Shown: in pieces, positions 1-7,982 of the stretch
How the letters are laid out: every line of letters starts with the position of its first letter
How positions within the stretch are numbered: the stretch's first letter is position 1
Assembly (NCBI RefSeq): GCF_016918015.1
Contig: NZ_JAERMK010000021.1
Location: forward strand, 1-64,000
DNA length: 64,000 nt
Source: Glycomyces sp. YM15
GTDB taxonomy: Bacteria > Actinomycetota > Actinomycetes > Mycobacteriales > Micromonosporaceae
Direction: 5' to 3'
Made by a program: the position numbers and the translations under genes
The notes under the pieces: generated by a model
Database searches by the model: none
What the model was told of the DNA's origin: nothing
Seen by the model: the letters and a program-made list of their open reading frames with translations, nothing else

Positions 1-359
1 GGCTGCTGAGGTTTGCTTCATCACTGGGGATTGCTCCATTCGTGTTTGTCCGTGAGCCTTAAGCATAACCACGAATGAAGGCAATTGCATTCAATTCTGA
101 GAGTTGTAGTCGAGACGTTGTCAAGTCACGACAAGCGCGATATCAAAAACAGTTCCAGCTAATGAAGTGCCTATCGTCGCAGTTCAGAGTCCCATTTCAT
201 AGAACATTATGGATCTCATTGGCTTACTTGACTACCTTGACAACAGCTCGACTACAACTCATTCAAATGCCCCGTTTCCGTTTGCGATTGTGGGTATGAC
301 ACGACAGTATTGACCTAAAGCAAGCACCGTTGTTTGACAATTCAACAGGGGAACTACGA
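1..359. other. AT-richer left edge, no convincing gene
   Basis: The first ~330 bases are visibly AT-richer than the rest. The only open frame (75-299, 74 codons) has no ribosome site, no recognisable motif and none of the GC-rich third positions of its neighbours, so I do not call it. The composition change could mark a junction, a non-coding regulatory stretch or recently acquired DNA. Confidence 0.5.
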
Positions 360-857
360 ATGGTTACGCAACACGCAACCGCACCGCGACAGCGTCGCGC
401 TGGCAAACCCCGGGCCCTCCCCGGGTACATGTGGGCAAACACGACCTACGCGTACGGCACCTACCAGCCGCCCACGGTCACCGAACCCGAAGCGTTCGCG
501 ACAGCCTGGGTGTTCGACTACCTCGCGAGCGAATACCCGTACGGACTCTGCGACGACTGCGGCCGGTTCGACCCTGAAGAGGCCGCCGCGATCGTCTTCC
601 GCGAGGCCCTGGGGAACCGGGCCTCTGAAGCCGACCACCGCACATGCCGCGACCCACGCAACCCGACACTCACCACCGAACACCTCGCGCACGTCACCCT
701 GCGGCTCGTCGCCGCATGCGAAACCGAAGTGATCGCGCAGGAGTCGGCACGCGAGCCGTGGCTCTGGGTGCTTGCCGCTCACGCGGACGAATGCCCGGTC
801 GCGCTCGCCGACGCTGACGACGACGCATACACCCGCCGCTCGGCGAACTTCTACTAA
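360..857 (+). CDS. hypothetical protein, 165 aa
   Basis: Unrecognised soluble protein. The ATG at 360 is chosen because GGGGAA lies 9 bases upstream; an in-frame TTG at 330 lacks a site. A CxxC-type pair (LCDDCGRF) in the middle and a later HRTC could bind metal, but this is only suggestive. It is the first of four short rightward genes of plasmid-cargo type before the PriA-like gene. No signal peptide or membrane span is seen. Confidence 0.6.
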   Translation: MVTQHATAPRQRRAGKPRALPGYMWANTTYAYGTYQPPTVTEPEAFATAWVFDYLASEYPYGLCDDCGRFDPEEAAAIVFREALGNRASEADHRTCRDPRNPTLTTEHLAHVTLRLVAACETEVIAQESAREPWLWVLAAHADECPVALADADDDAYTRRSANFY

Positions 858-919
858 CGACTGCGGCGGCCGGTCACCAACCGGCCGCCGCTCCCTCACC
901 GATGAACGGAGACCACCCC

Positions 920-1165
920 ATGGCCGCAACCGCTCTCGTTTGCATTGACGCGAACACCGCGTACGAATACGGCCCCTGCCAAGGCCCCGTTCACGAATAC
1001 GACGCCCTGTCAGGCTCCGGCTACACGTACGCCCGCTGCACGTTCCACTACGACGCCTACTGCGACCGCATGGCCCCGATCCTCAAGCGCTGGCCGGACA
1101 CGCCACACCCGCCCGCATGGTTCGACCCGACATACGCCGGTGAGACCTGGGACGAGGACTACTAA
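920..1165 (+). CDS. small hypothetical protein, 81 aa
   Basis: ATG at 920 is preceded by GGAGACC. The protein is acidic and rich in Tyr and Cys, with about ten tyrosines. It is not recognised. It follows the 360-857 gene by about 60 bases and may share its transcript. A start at 902 would also be in frame but has no ribosome site. Confidence 0.55.
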   Translation: MAATALVCIDANTAYEYGPCQGPVHEYDALSGSGYTYARCTFHYDAYCDRMAPILKRWPDTPHPPAWFDPTYAGETWDEDY

Positions 1166-1363
1166 GCCACACCTGAGCCGGTTCGGCAGTCATCGGACTG
1201 CCGAACCGTTGACCACTCCCGTGGTCACCGACGCCAAAACACGACCTGGCGGACTGACTCACTGCCGCCACCGACACGGCGTAACACCACACCGGCCCGG
1301 AAGGCCACGCCCTTCCGGGCCGCCCACCTCCCGCGCTGGCAACCCGAAGGAACGCTGCACACA

Positions 1364-1720
1364 ATGACCGCTCACCACACCGTGACCGTCGAACCCGGGA
1401 CGTGGCAGGCACCGCCAGGTGCGTCCGCCTCCCCGGTCCCATGGCTGCGCCTCGCATGCACCGCATGCGATTGGACGGCCGCGTTCACTGACGCCGGAGA
1501 CGTCCGCCTGGCCGACGTCGCCGCCTGGCACGACACGAACCCCGCTACGGTCGACCCGAACTTGACCATCACACCCGACCTGAGCGAACCCAGCGAATGG
1601 TGGATCCCCGACCCGGCCGTCCACATCGCCTGCCTGGCCGCCGCATGCACGTTCGAGCGGGACGTCCCCGGAACGCGCACCATTGACGAACTCGCCGCAA
1701 TCGCTGACCATGACCACTGA
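1364..1720 (+). CDS. hypothetical protein, 118 aa
   Basis: Unrecognised soluble acidic protein. A GAAGGAA ribosome site lies about 12 bases before ATG 1364. A CxxC pair (CTACDW) near residue 33 and a second cysteine region (CLAAAC) in the C-terminal third resemble a small zinc-binding fold. The overlapping minus-strand frames are shadows. Confidence 0.55.
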   Translation: MTAHHTVTVEPGTWQAPPGASASPVPWLRLACTACDWTAAFTDAGDVRLADVAAWHDTNPATVDPNLTITPDLSEPSEWWIPDPAVHIACLAAACTFERDVPGTRTIDELAAIADHDH

Positions 1721-1786
1721 CACCAGCATCCGCGGCAGCCGGGCCGCCCGGCCGCCGCGCACCGAACCCTTTGGAGCCACCCGCTC

Positions 1787-2146
1787 ATGACCACCACCGG
1801 CACCACCACGATGCGCGTCAACGTCCGCATGAACACGCGCTTGTCAGCGCATCTCACCGAAGAGGCCGCCTGGCGGTCATGCACTCGGTCCGAACTTGCG
1901 GCCGCGCTCATCCGCGCACACCTGGGCTACGGCCCGGAACTGGCGCCCGCGGACCCGCCGCCGGCCCGGCCAACCGTCGCCGGCGCTCCGACGCACACGA
2001 GCTTCATGCTCCCGCCAGCCCTTTGGGAGGAGTTCCAGGGCGTGTGCCGCGCCAACGGCCGCACCGCTCCCGCGACGCTCACTCGACTCATCCGGTGGCT
2101 GCTCGGCGACGAAACCGCGCCAGCGGTGCTCACCACAGCCCGGTAA
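1787..2146 (+). CDS. probable tandem ribbon-helix-helix DNA-binding protein, 119 aa
   Basis: Two similar halves each look like a ribbon-helix-helix unit: a short beta segment followed by two helices. They are residues ~9-46 (MRVNVRMNTRL...SELAAALIRAHLG) and ~73-108 (SFMLPPALWEEFQ...LTRLIRWLLG). Such proteins usually act as plasmid copy-control, partition or autorepressor factors. The position a short way upstream of the PriA-like gene and the iterons fits plasmid maintenance. The RHH call comes from pattern reading; the first half is the weaker match. Confidence 0.45.
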   Translation: MTTTGTTTMRVNVRMNTRLSAHLTEEAAWRSCTRSELAAALIRAHLGYGPELAPADPPPARPTVAGAPTHTSFMLPPALWEEFQGVCRANGRTAPATLTRLIRWLLGDETAPAVLTTAR

Positions 2147-2627
2147 CCACGCCCGCGCTGGCGACACGAAATGAGTGGCTGGGGGAGTGGAGCATGGCGC
2201 CCCGGCCTGCTCACGGACAAACAACGAACGGCGTATCTGACGCCTCTCGCGCAGACCGGGGCGCCGACAACGATAACGCAACACGCGCCCCGGAGCCGCT
2301 TCTCCCACCGCCACACGCACGCATTGACGTGCCCGCGGCCGCGACGATACGATCGCCAGGCATCCCCAGCCAGTCCACACAGGCACCGACAACCTCGATG
2401 CGCAGCAGGCACCATGGCGAGCCTCCCACCAGCGTCAACAGGCACCGCACAGCAGCGAACATGGACACCACCCCCAAGGTAAGCCTCCCACCAGGGAAAA
2501 CGCGTCTCCACAGTGTCCGGCGGGCATCATCACGACACGGCCCCTGCCATCGGAACCCCGACCGCCTCCACGCCAACACGAAACGCTGACACAACACCCT
2601 GGGCGCGGTCTGTGCGATCATGAATCC
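2147..2627. other. 480-base stretch with no convincing gene
   Basis: Open frames here (for example 2171-2482) are rich in Arg, Pro, Thr and His, typical of GC-rich shadow translation, and lack motifs. A short direct repeat, AGCCTCCCACCAG, occurs at about 2416-2428 and again about 65 bases later. The promoter of the PriA-like gene presumably lies here, but no clear -35/-10 pair was found. Confidence 0.4.
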
Positions 2628-4568
2628 ATGGCCTCCCCGACCACCGCCCCGGCACCTCCCGCCACCGCCCTGGTCGCCACCGTCGCCTTCGACAACCTCC
2701 CGTTCCACCACACCGGCACCCGCGAATACCAGATCCCACCCGAGCTCGCTGCAGACACCGCTATCGGCTGCCGCATCAAAGCTCGATTCGGACGAGGCAC
2801 CGTACGCACCGGCTACGTCACCGCCATCCGGCCCGCGGCCGAGGACGACATGACACTTCCGGCCATCGCCGAGCTCGTGTCACCCGTCCCCGTCCTCACG
2901 AGCGAAACCATTCGCGCCGCCAGCGCCATCGCCGACCGGTACGCCGGGACGCTCGGCGACATGCTCGACCTCACCGTGCCCGAGCGGCGGATCAAACCCG
3001 AACGCGACAACACGACAAGCCCCCTCCCTGTCACCGCACCGAAACCCGCCGCATGGGACGCCTACACGCGCGGGCCCGCGTTCCTCGCCGCTCTCCACGC
3101 TGGCAAGAACCCCCGGGCCGTATGGAACACGAGGCCCGCTGAAAACTGGGCCGAACGCTTCGCTGAAGCCGCCGCAACCAGCGCCGCCGCAGGGAAAGCC
3201 GCAGTGCTCATCGTCCCCGACCAAGCCCGCCTGACGCTCCTCGATGCGGCACTCACCAAGCTGCTCGGCCGCGGCCGCCACGTCACCCTCACCTCGAGCA
3301 TGGGCTCAACACCCCGATACGCCGCCTATCTCAAAGCCGTCCGCGGTGACGTCCTCATCGTCGCCGGCACCCGCTCCGCCGCGCTCACACCAGTCACCGA
3401 CCTCGGGCTCGTCGCCATCTGGGACGACGGCGACATCGCCCACATCGAACAACGCCAGCCCTACCCGCACGCCCGCGACATGCTCCTCACCCGAGCGCAC
3501 CTCGTCGGCGCCGCTGCCCTCATCGGCGGCAACGCACGCACACCGCAAGCACACCAACTCGTCGAAACCGGTTGGGCGCAAGCGATCACGCCCGCCGCAC
3601 GCGGACCGCAAGGCCTGCGGGTGCTCGCCACCGGATCTGACGCGCACCTCGCCAGCGACGGCACGAACACACGCATCCCCACGTTCGCGTGGAAAGCCGC
3701 GAAGACCGCGCTGGCAGCCGGACGGGCCGTCCTCGTGCAAGTCCCACGCACGGGCTACATTCCCCTCCTGTTCTGCCGCGCCTGCCGCACACGCGCCACG
3801 TGCCCCGCATGCGGCGGCACGCTCGCCCGAACGAACAACCGGACTGCACCCAGTTGCACCACATGCCACCGCACGGACGCAGGCAACGGCTGCCCCGCCT
3901 GCGGTGCACCGCACCTGTCCGCCACCGTTATCGGCACTGAACGCACCGCGTGGGAACTGAAGCGCGCCTTCCCCGACGCGACCGTGGTCGAATCGACCGG
4001 GGAGCACCGCCTCACGGACACACCCGACCGTCCCGCCGTCGTAGTCGCCACCCCGGGCGCGGAACCGTCCGTCCCTGGCGGGTACGGTGCCGTCATCCTC
4101 CTCGATGCCTGGGTGCAGTTGAGCGGAACGAAATGGAACGCCAGCGAGCAAGTCGTCCGGCAGTGGATGAACGCCGCCGCGCTCGCAGCACCCAAAGCCG
4201 CCGTCGCGGTCGTCGCCGACGAGTCACTACCCCAAGTGCAAGCTCTCGCGCGCTGGGATGCCGGTTGGTTCGCGGAACGGGAACTTGCTGAACGTGCCGA
4301 GCTTGGTTTCCCTCCCGCGGCACGATGGGCGGCGATCACCGGACCCATCGGAAACACTGACATCGCTGCGAAGACCATCCCCGAGCACCTCGGCGCTGAC
4401 CTCCTCGGGCCGTTCCCTGCAAGCGATGACACTGAGCAGCTGCTCGTTCGTGTCGACCGCGCGAAGGGGCTCGCTCTCGCGGAAGCGCTCGCAGTAGCGC
4501 GGAGCACGTGGACGGCTGAACACCGCAGAGGCATCAGTGTCCGACTCGACCCGCTTACCATCACCTGA
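2628..4568 (+). CDS. priA: PriA-like primosomal protein N', 646 aa
   Basis: PriA recognises forked DNA and helps reload the replicative helicase. The N-terminal ~100 residues match the 3'-DNA-binding region (AFDNLPFHHTG, then RVKARFG-like KARFGRG). A zinc-binding block at about residues 382-430 has paired cysteines (FCRAC, CPACGG, CTTC, CPACG). The helicase core lacks a GxGKT Walker A, and the DEEH box reads IWDDGD, as in actinobacterial PriA, which is generally thought to have lost ATPase activity. The length is near family size. It lies just upstream of the iteron array, so it probably serves the element's own replication. A host-derived duplicate is the alternative. Confidence 0.85.
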   Translation: MASPTTAPAPPATALVATVAFDNLPFHHTGTREYQIPPELAADTAIGCRIKARFGRGTVRTGYVTAIRPAAEDDMTLPAIAELVSPVPVLTSETIRAASAIADRYAGTLGDMLDLTVPERRIKPERDNTTSPLPVTAPKPAAWDAYTRGPAFLAALHAGKNPRAVWNTRPAENWAERFAEAAATSAAAGKAAVLIVPDQARLTLLDAALTKLLGRGRHVTLTSSMGSTPRYAAYLKAVRGDVLIVAGTRSAALTPVTDLGLVAIWDDGDIAHIEQRQPYPHARDMLLTRAHLVGAAALIGGNARTPQAHQLVETGWAQAITPAARGPQGLRVLATGSDAHLASDGTNTRIPTFAWKAAKTALAAGRAVLVQVPRTGYIPLLFCRACRTRATCPACGGTLARTNNRTAPSCTTCHRTDAGNGCPACGAPHLSATVIGTERTAWELKRAFPDATVVESTGEHRLTDTPDRPAVVVATPGAEPSVPGGYGAVILLDAWVQLSGTKWNASEQVVRQWMNAAALAAPKAAVAVVADESLPQVQALARWDAGWFAERELAERAELGFPPAARWAAITGPIGNTDIAAKTIPEHLGADLLGPFPASDDTEQLLVRVDRAKGLALAEALAVARSTWTAEHRRGISVRLDPLTIT

Positions 4569-5004
4569 TCGAACACGTGATGCGGTCACGACGGTGACCA
4601 TCGTGGGCAATGCGACCGCAGCATCGCCGAACAGTCAAGGCGCAGACGGCCTTCAGAGGCTCGCTACCGCTTAACCCGTCCCTGGTTGCCTCCGCGCGTT
4701 GTTCGTGCCTCAGCGGCTGCTCTAGGCCCCTGAAATGACGGCTGTAAAAGCCAAGGCGAGACCCCTCGCGTGTTCGAACTGAGTGCGCACATCGCACCGT
4801 CGACACAGGCCCGATCACCTGCAAAAACGCTCGAAACGTTCTGTCCAGCCGCAAGCCGGAACGCCCTCGCGCGCGGTCTGTGGCCCGGGACGGTGGCCCG
4901 GGAGGACTCCTCTACCAACTTCTTCGTCAGGAATCTTGTGGGCCGCAATCCACGTCGCCTCGACCGTTCCGAGGGTCAACACCGACCGCAACCTACTGAC
5001 TCAA
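4569..5004. other. non-coding leader of the origin region
   Basis: No gene is supported between the PriA-like stop and the direct repeats. Small hairpins such as GGTCACGACGGTGACC (about 4584-4599) may end the upstream transcript. Base composition is more balanced than in neighbouring genes, as expected for an origin-proximal segment. Confidence 0.4.
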
Positions 5005-5070
5005 GATCCCTATGTCTTTCAGTTCCTATCTGAGTTCAAGATCCCTATCTCCTACCAAGGTCCCTATCTC
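5005..5070. repeat. four direct repeats with core TCCCTATCTC, origin-like
   Basis: GATCCCTATGTC (5005), AGTTCCTATCTG (5021), GATCCCTATCTC (5040) and GGTCCCTATCTC (5059) recur with 16, 19 and 19 base spacing. Short directly repeated sites beside an iteron array are typical of protein-binding sites at plasmid origins. The cognate protein is unknown. Confidence 0.6.
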
Positions 5071-5077
5071 CTTTATT

Positions 5078-5407
5078 GGGTGAAGCCAGTTTCACCACCC
5101 CCTGGTGCAACTGACTGCACCACCCCCTGGTGCAACGAGCTTCACCAGGCCTGGTGAAACCGGATGCACCACCCCCTGGTGCAACCAGTTTCACCACCCG
5201 AGATTCCGCCCGCAGACCCCTGGTGCAACCAATTTCACCACCCATTTGATGCCTGGTGAAATCAGATGCACCACCCTGGTGCATCTCATTGCACCAGGGT
5301 GGTGAACTCGGTTTCACCACGCTCGAATCCCTGGTGAAATCCACTTCACCAGGGTGGTGAAACTGAATGCACCACCCATCGAGACCCTGGTGCAACGAGT
5401 TTCACCA
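5078..5407. repeat. iteron array: eleven 20-bp palindromic units plus one degenerate unit
   Basis: Each unit reads TGGTGMA-N6-TKCACCA. Copies start at 5103, 5128, 5152, 5177, 5221, 5254, 5277, 5300, 5332, 5355 and 5388, and a degenerate copy (GGTGAA-N6-TTCACC) starts at 5078. Half-sites alternate between GCA and GAA types; spacing is irregular (22-44 bases), with most near two helical turns. Palindromic iterons next to a replication-initiator-like gene suggest an origin or its copy-control site; a partition centromere is the main alternative. The array is not CRISPR: the units are palindromic and there are no spacers of constant length. Confidence 0.85.
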
Positions 5408-5483
5408 CCAGGTTGAGCTGCGAACGTGCGAGCCTCCACGGCAGCCTGCGGATGGAGTTGCGTCGACGAGATTTCTCCACCAT

Positions 5484-6269
5484 CTAGCAGTGGGGCCAGC
5501 GAGGCACCACCTCGTCCGCTGTCGGTCCGGCATAAGCACCCATGCCCACGGTCCGCCGCAGGCACAGCAAAAGGCCCGCAGTCGACGTTGGTCGACTGCG
5601 GGCCCTAAGACCAGCCGCTAACTTCGTAGGTTTGCTCGAACGGCCCTTGCGGGGCTTCGCTCCCGAAGCGCCTTGCGTCTTCTTCTCGCGCTCCTTCTCG
5701 GCCTTCTCCTCGCGGCGGCGCACCAGCTCAGCCTTCACCGACGCCACTACGTCCTTATGCCGGAACGCGTGCGCTGGTTCCTCCTCAGGCTCCTGAACGA
5801 CCTTCAGCACGTTGTTCTCGTTCTTCTTGTCGTTGCTCTCGCTCTTGCGGAATTTCCGCTTGAGCAGGCCGAGCTCCTCCAGGTGGCTTTCGTAGTTCTG
5901 GATCGAGCGGTCCGAGACCTTGCACGCCGCCGCCATGAACGGCACGGAGTACGTGCAGTACCCGCGTCCGGCCGCGAAGTACATGAGCTTGGCGTAGAAC
6001 AGCACCTCGCCAGGAACCAGGTCCGGATGCCACAGGACGTGGTCGGGAAGCTGCCGGAAGTTGTACCGGCGCTCCTCGAGCACCACCGTGTGCATTTCTT
6101 CGCTGTCGTCGGCAGGTTGACGAGGCGCCGGGCCTGAATAACCGTTCGCAGGTTTCGCCGGCGGAGCGTCTAGCGGCTCAGCGTCGCCACGGCCGCTCGC
6201 TTCGAAGAATCCGGTGTTGTAGAAGAGCGTGTCGGGCAGGCCCACGCCCGTCTCCGTGGTGTCGGTCAT
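5484..6269 (-). CDS. replication-initiator-like winged-helix protein, 261 aa
   Basis: Residues ~60-140 match the HTH_36 / phage O-like winged-helix fold used by replication initiators: a leader (FRQLPDHVLWHPDLVPGEVL), a helix-turn-helix (AAACKVSDRSIQNYESHLEELGLLKR) and a basic tail. The C-terminus is strongly charged (EKAEKEREKK, GRSSKPTKL). ATG 6269 is chosen because GGAGA sits 6 bases upstream; the frame is open further upstream but without a site. The gene faces into the adjacent iteron array, the expected layout for a Rep protein and its origin. The last ~40 codons read through a strong terminator (see findings). Confidence 0.7.
   Translation of the reverse strand: MTDTTETGVGLPDTLFYNTGFFEASGRGDAEPLDAPPAKPANGYSGPAPRQPADDSEEMHTVVLEERRYNFRQLPDHVLWHPDLVPGEVLFYAKLMYFAAGRGYCTYSVPFMAAACKVSDRSIQNYESHLEELGLLKRKFRKSESNDKKNENNVLKVVQEPEEEPAHAFRHKDVVASVKAELVRRREEKAEKEREKKTQGASGAKPRKGRSSKPTKLAAGLRARSRPTSTAGLLLCLRRTVGMGAYAGPTADEVVPRWPHC
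5567..5604 (-). terminator. strong intrinsic terminator inside the 3' end of the Rep frame
   Basis: A perfect 14-bp stem (GGCCCGCAGTCGAC / GTCGACTGCGGGCC) with a 4-base loop is followed on the minus strand by CTTTTGC. It lies ~85 bases before the in-frame stop of the rep-like gene, so it sits within the open frame instead of after it. Confidence 0.75.
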
Positions 6270-6687
6270 GGCTTTCTCCACATCGGTTGACGTGGAAGTT
6301 GCCGACCCTGTAGCATGGCGACTCGAACGTAGAAGAGTTCGCGGATGCTCGGTCCGCAACTTCCCGAGGGCTGGTGTTGACGCACCAGCCCTCACGTGTT
6401 TCTCGGATAGATCCAGTCGCCTTCCGCGCGCTCACGTGGAGCGAACGCAAGGAAGAACGCACTGGCAGCACAGTGGCAGGACGGTTCGCAACCGTCCCCT
6501 GAACGTCGCGCGAGGCAACGTCATGTGGGCGCGTGAAGATCGAACGCTGAAGCGAGACATGAGCAATGCATTGCACGGGCTTTGCCGCGGTGACACGTGC
6601 GGCACGTGAGGCACGTGAGGCGCACGACATGCGGAAACCTGTCGGGTTGCATCGACGTCGCACGGCAACGTCATGTACGCTGGCAGA

Positions 6688-6785
6688 CATAAGACCTCCC
6701 TTCGCGGGGGTTGAACAACCTTCTTGCGAAGGATCTCAAGGAATTGAGCGGGGACTGCCGGCCAAAGCGACCCCGCTCTTTTTCT
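6688..6785 (+). ncRNA. probable small RNA 1, about 98 nt
   Basis: A -10-like TACGCT at 6676-6681 (within CGTCATGTACGCTGG) precedes a run of compact hairpins: CCCTTCGCGGG, CCTTCTTGCGAAGG and CTCAAGGAATTGAG. It ends in an intrinsic terminator, GAGCGGGG (6746-6753) pairing with CCCCGCTC (6771-6778), then TTTTTTC. No open frame with a ribosome site is present. It lies upstream of, and antisense to, any long leader of the rep-like gene, so a counter-transcribed copy-control RNA is plausible. Confidence 0.55.
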
Positions 6786-7039
6786 TTGCTTACAGTCAGC
6801 ACAGCATACACATCCACCAGCTCGTTCAGGCTTCCGTGTCCGTTTTTGAGGACCGTGCACGTTTGCTTGCCAGACAAGGCGACACGCGCATTGACTGGTG
6901 TGAACGCCGCTGAAAGCACTCCCGGCTGCACGGCCCGATAGTTCACGCGGTGAACTTTCGACGGCTGCTGTGCGGAGGTCCGAGGAGAAAACCGGTAGAC
7001 CGTGTGACGTGCCGGGGCAGCGTCATGTACGCTGGATGA

Positions 7040-7130
7040 CAACAGGGACCTCCTTCCGGTCGGTTCAGGTTGCAATCCCGTCAGGCCGATGACCGCCAAA
7101 TCACTCAGGCCGAGCGGGATTAACTTTTGT
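7040..7130 (+). ncRNA. probable small RNA 2, related to small RNA 1
   Basis: The promoter-like stretch CGTCATGTACGCTGG is repeated exactly (TACGCT at 7028-7033). It is again followed by an RGACCTCCYTTC-type start and a GGTT-rich hairpin. The end is a weaker terminator-like stem (AATCCCG 7074-7080 with CGGGATT 7115-7121) before CTTTTG. The shared promoter and start suggest a duplicated RNA gene. Confidence 0.45.
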
Positions 7131-7179
7131 CTTCAAGTGGATCTTGACTGCTGATCTTACACAGTTGTGATCCGTTTAC

Positions 7180-7228
7180 ACGGGCCGAGTCCGGATTTGA
7201 GGTGGCAAGCCTCCCGGACTCGGCCCGT
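7180..7228 (-). terminator. bidirectional terminator below the regulatory block
   Basis: CGGGCCGAGTCCGG (7181-7194) pairs perfectly with CCGGACTCGGCCCG (7214-7227), extended by one A-T pair. It lies just after the stop of the leftward gene at 7233 and separates the regulatory block from the small-RNA region. Confidence 0.7.
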
Positions 7229-7232
7229 TGTG

Positions 7233-7430
7233 CTAGGTTGCGCGGTTGCGCCGCAAGCGCTTCGCGTTCACCCGCGGCCTCAGTGGACGAGCCGTCCGGA
7301 ACGACTTCGACCGGGCCGCAGCCGACCGGGCCGAACGCCACTCGTCGATCGTCAACGCAGGGCCCGCATCAGAGCGGCTGCGCAGGTACCGGACGTACTC
7401 GAACTCGTCCTTCGTGTCCTCAAGACCCAT
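7233..7430 (-). CDS. small basic hypothetical protein, 65 aa
   Basis: The first ~30 residues (MGLEDTKDEFEYVRYLRSRSD, then LTIDEWRSARSA) look like a genuine small protein; the rest is very Arg-rich. It starts 12 bases after the stop of the UTRA-like gene and ends at a terminator, so it is the last gene of the leftward regulatory operon. Function unknown. Confidence 0.5.
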   Translation of the reverse strand: MGLEDTKDEFEYVRYLRSRSDAGPALTIDEWRSARSAAARSKSFRTARPLRPRVNAKRLRRNRAT

Positions 7431-7442
7431 GACCCGGCTCCG

Positions 7443-7955
7443 TTAGTCGAGCACGTACTCGACGAGGCCGCCCACAGCCAAGTTCTCAGTGGCGGCCAGG
7501 ACCTCACCGGACGCGGTGTCCTTCACCGTCCACACCTCACGGATCAGTGCCGTGCCCTCGTCGACGGCGAGCGCGGCCGCGGTCGCAGCGTCGGCGTTCA
7601 CGGCGTCGATCACGCTTCGGGCCACGTCAAGTTCATGTCCTGCCTCTTCCAGACGTGCGAGGAACCCGCCAGCGCCCGTGTTCGCTTCCGCGAGCACCGG
7701 CAGCGCCTCAGCGACCTTGTCCGGAAAGTACGTGGCCGCGATCTGGACACGCACCCCGTCGACCGCCTGAACTCGGAACCGCGTCAGCACCTCCTGCGAC
7801 GCAGTAACACCCAACGCGGCGGCAGCCCGCGCCGACGGGGCCCTCCGGGAGAGGTCCTGCACCTCCAACGTCACTTCCGCGTCGGCGTACACGCCGCGCT
7901 GGTCCGCGGGAGTTTTCCGGCCGCCGATCGTGCGACGCAGCAATTTCTCACTCAT
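7443..7955 (-). CDS. UTRA-domain protein without a DNA-binding domain, 170 aa
   Basis: The whole protein resembles the UTRA effector-binding domain of GntR/HutC regulators: an N-terminal strand pair with RxxGGRKTPADQRG, then QEVLTRFRVQAVDGVRVQIAATYFP, LxRLEEAGHEL, and a final EGTALIREVWTVKDTASGEVLAATENL. The usual N-terminal winged helix (~70 residues) is absent. KorSA-type GntR/UTRA proteins control transfer in Streptomyces elements, so a role in ligand sensing or as a partner for another repressor is plausible. AGGAAGGAACGACT precedes ATG 7955. Confidence 0.7.
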   Translation of the reverse strand: MSEKLLRRTIGGRKTPADQRGVYADAEVTLEVQDLSRRAPSARAAAALGVTASQEVLTRFRVQAVDGVRVQIAATYFPDKVAEALPVLAEANTGAGGFLARLEEAGHELDVARSVIDAVNADAATAAALAVDEGTALIREVWTVKDTASGEVLAATENLAVGGLVEYVLD

Positions 7956-7982
7956 AGTCGTTCCTTCCTGTTGTTCTGTCGG

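Noticed and set aside
75-299. 74-codon frame at the left edge
   Set aside because: No ribosome site, no motif, and base composition unlike the coding sequence nearby.
1771-2589. 272-codon rightward frame
   Set aside because: It overlaps the RHH-like gene in another frame and is Arg/His/Thr/Pro low-complexity sequence.
5078-5407. Possible CRISPR array
   Set aside because: Units are 20-bp palindromes with variable gaps of 2-24 bases, no constant spacer length, and no cas genes.
6178-6690. 170-codon leftward frame upstream of the Rep-like gene
   Set aside because: It overlaps the Rep start in another frame and crosses the promoter region; no ribosome site or protein-like blocks.
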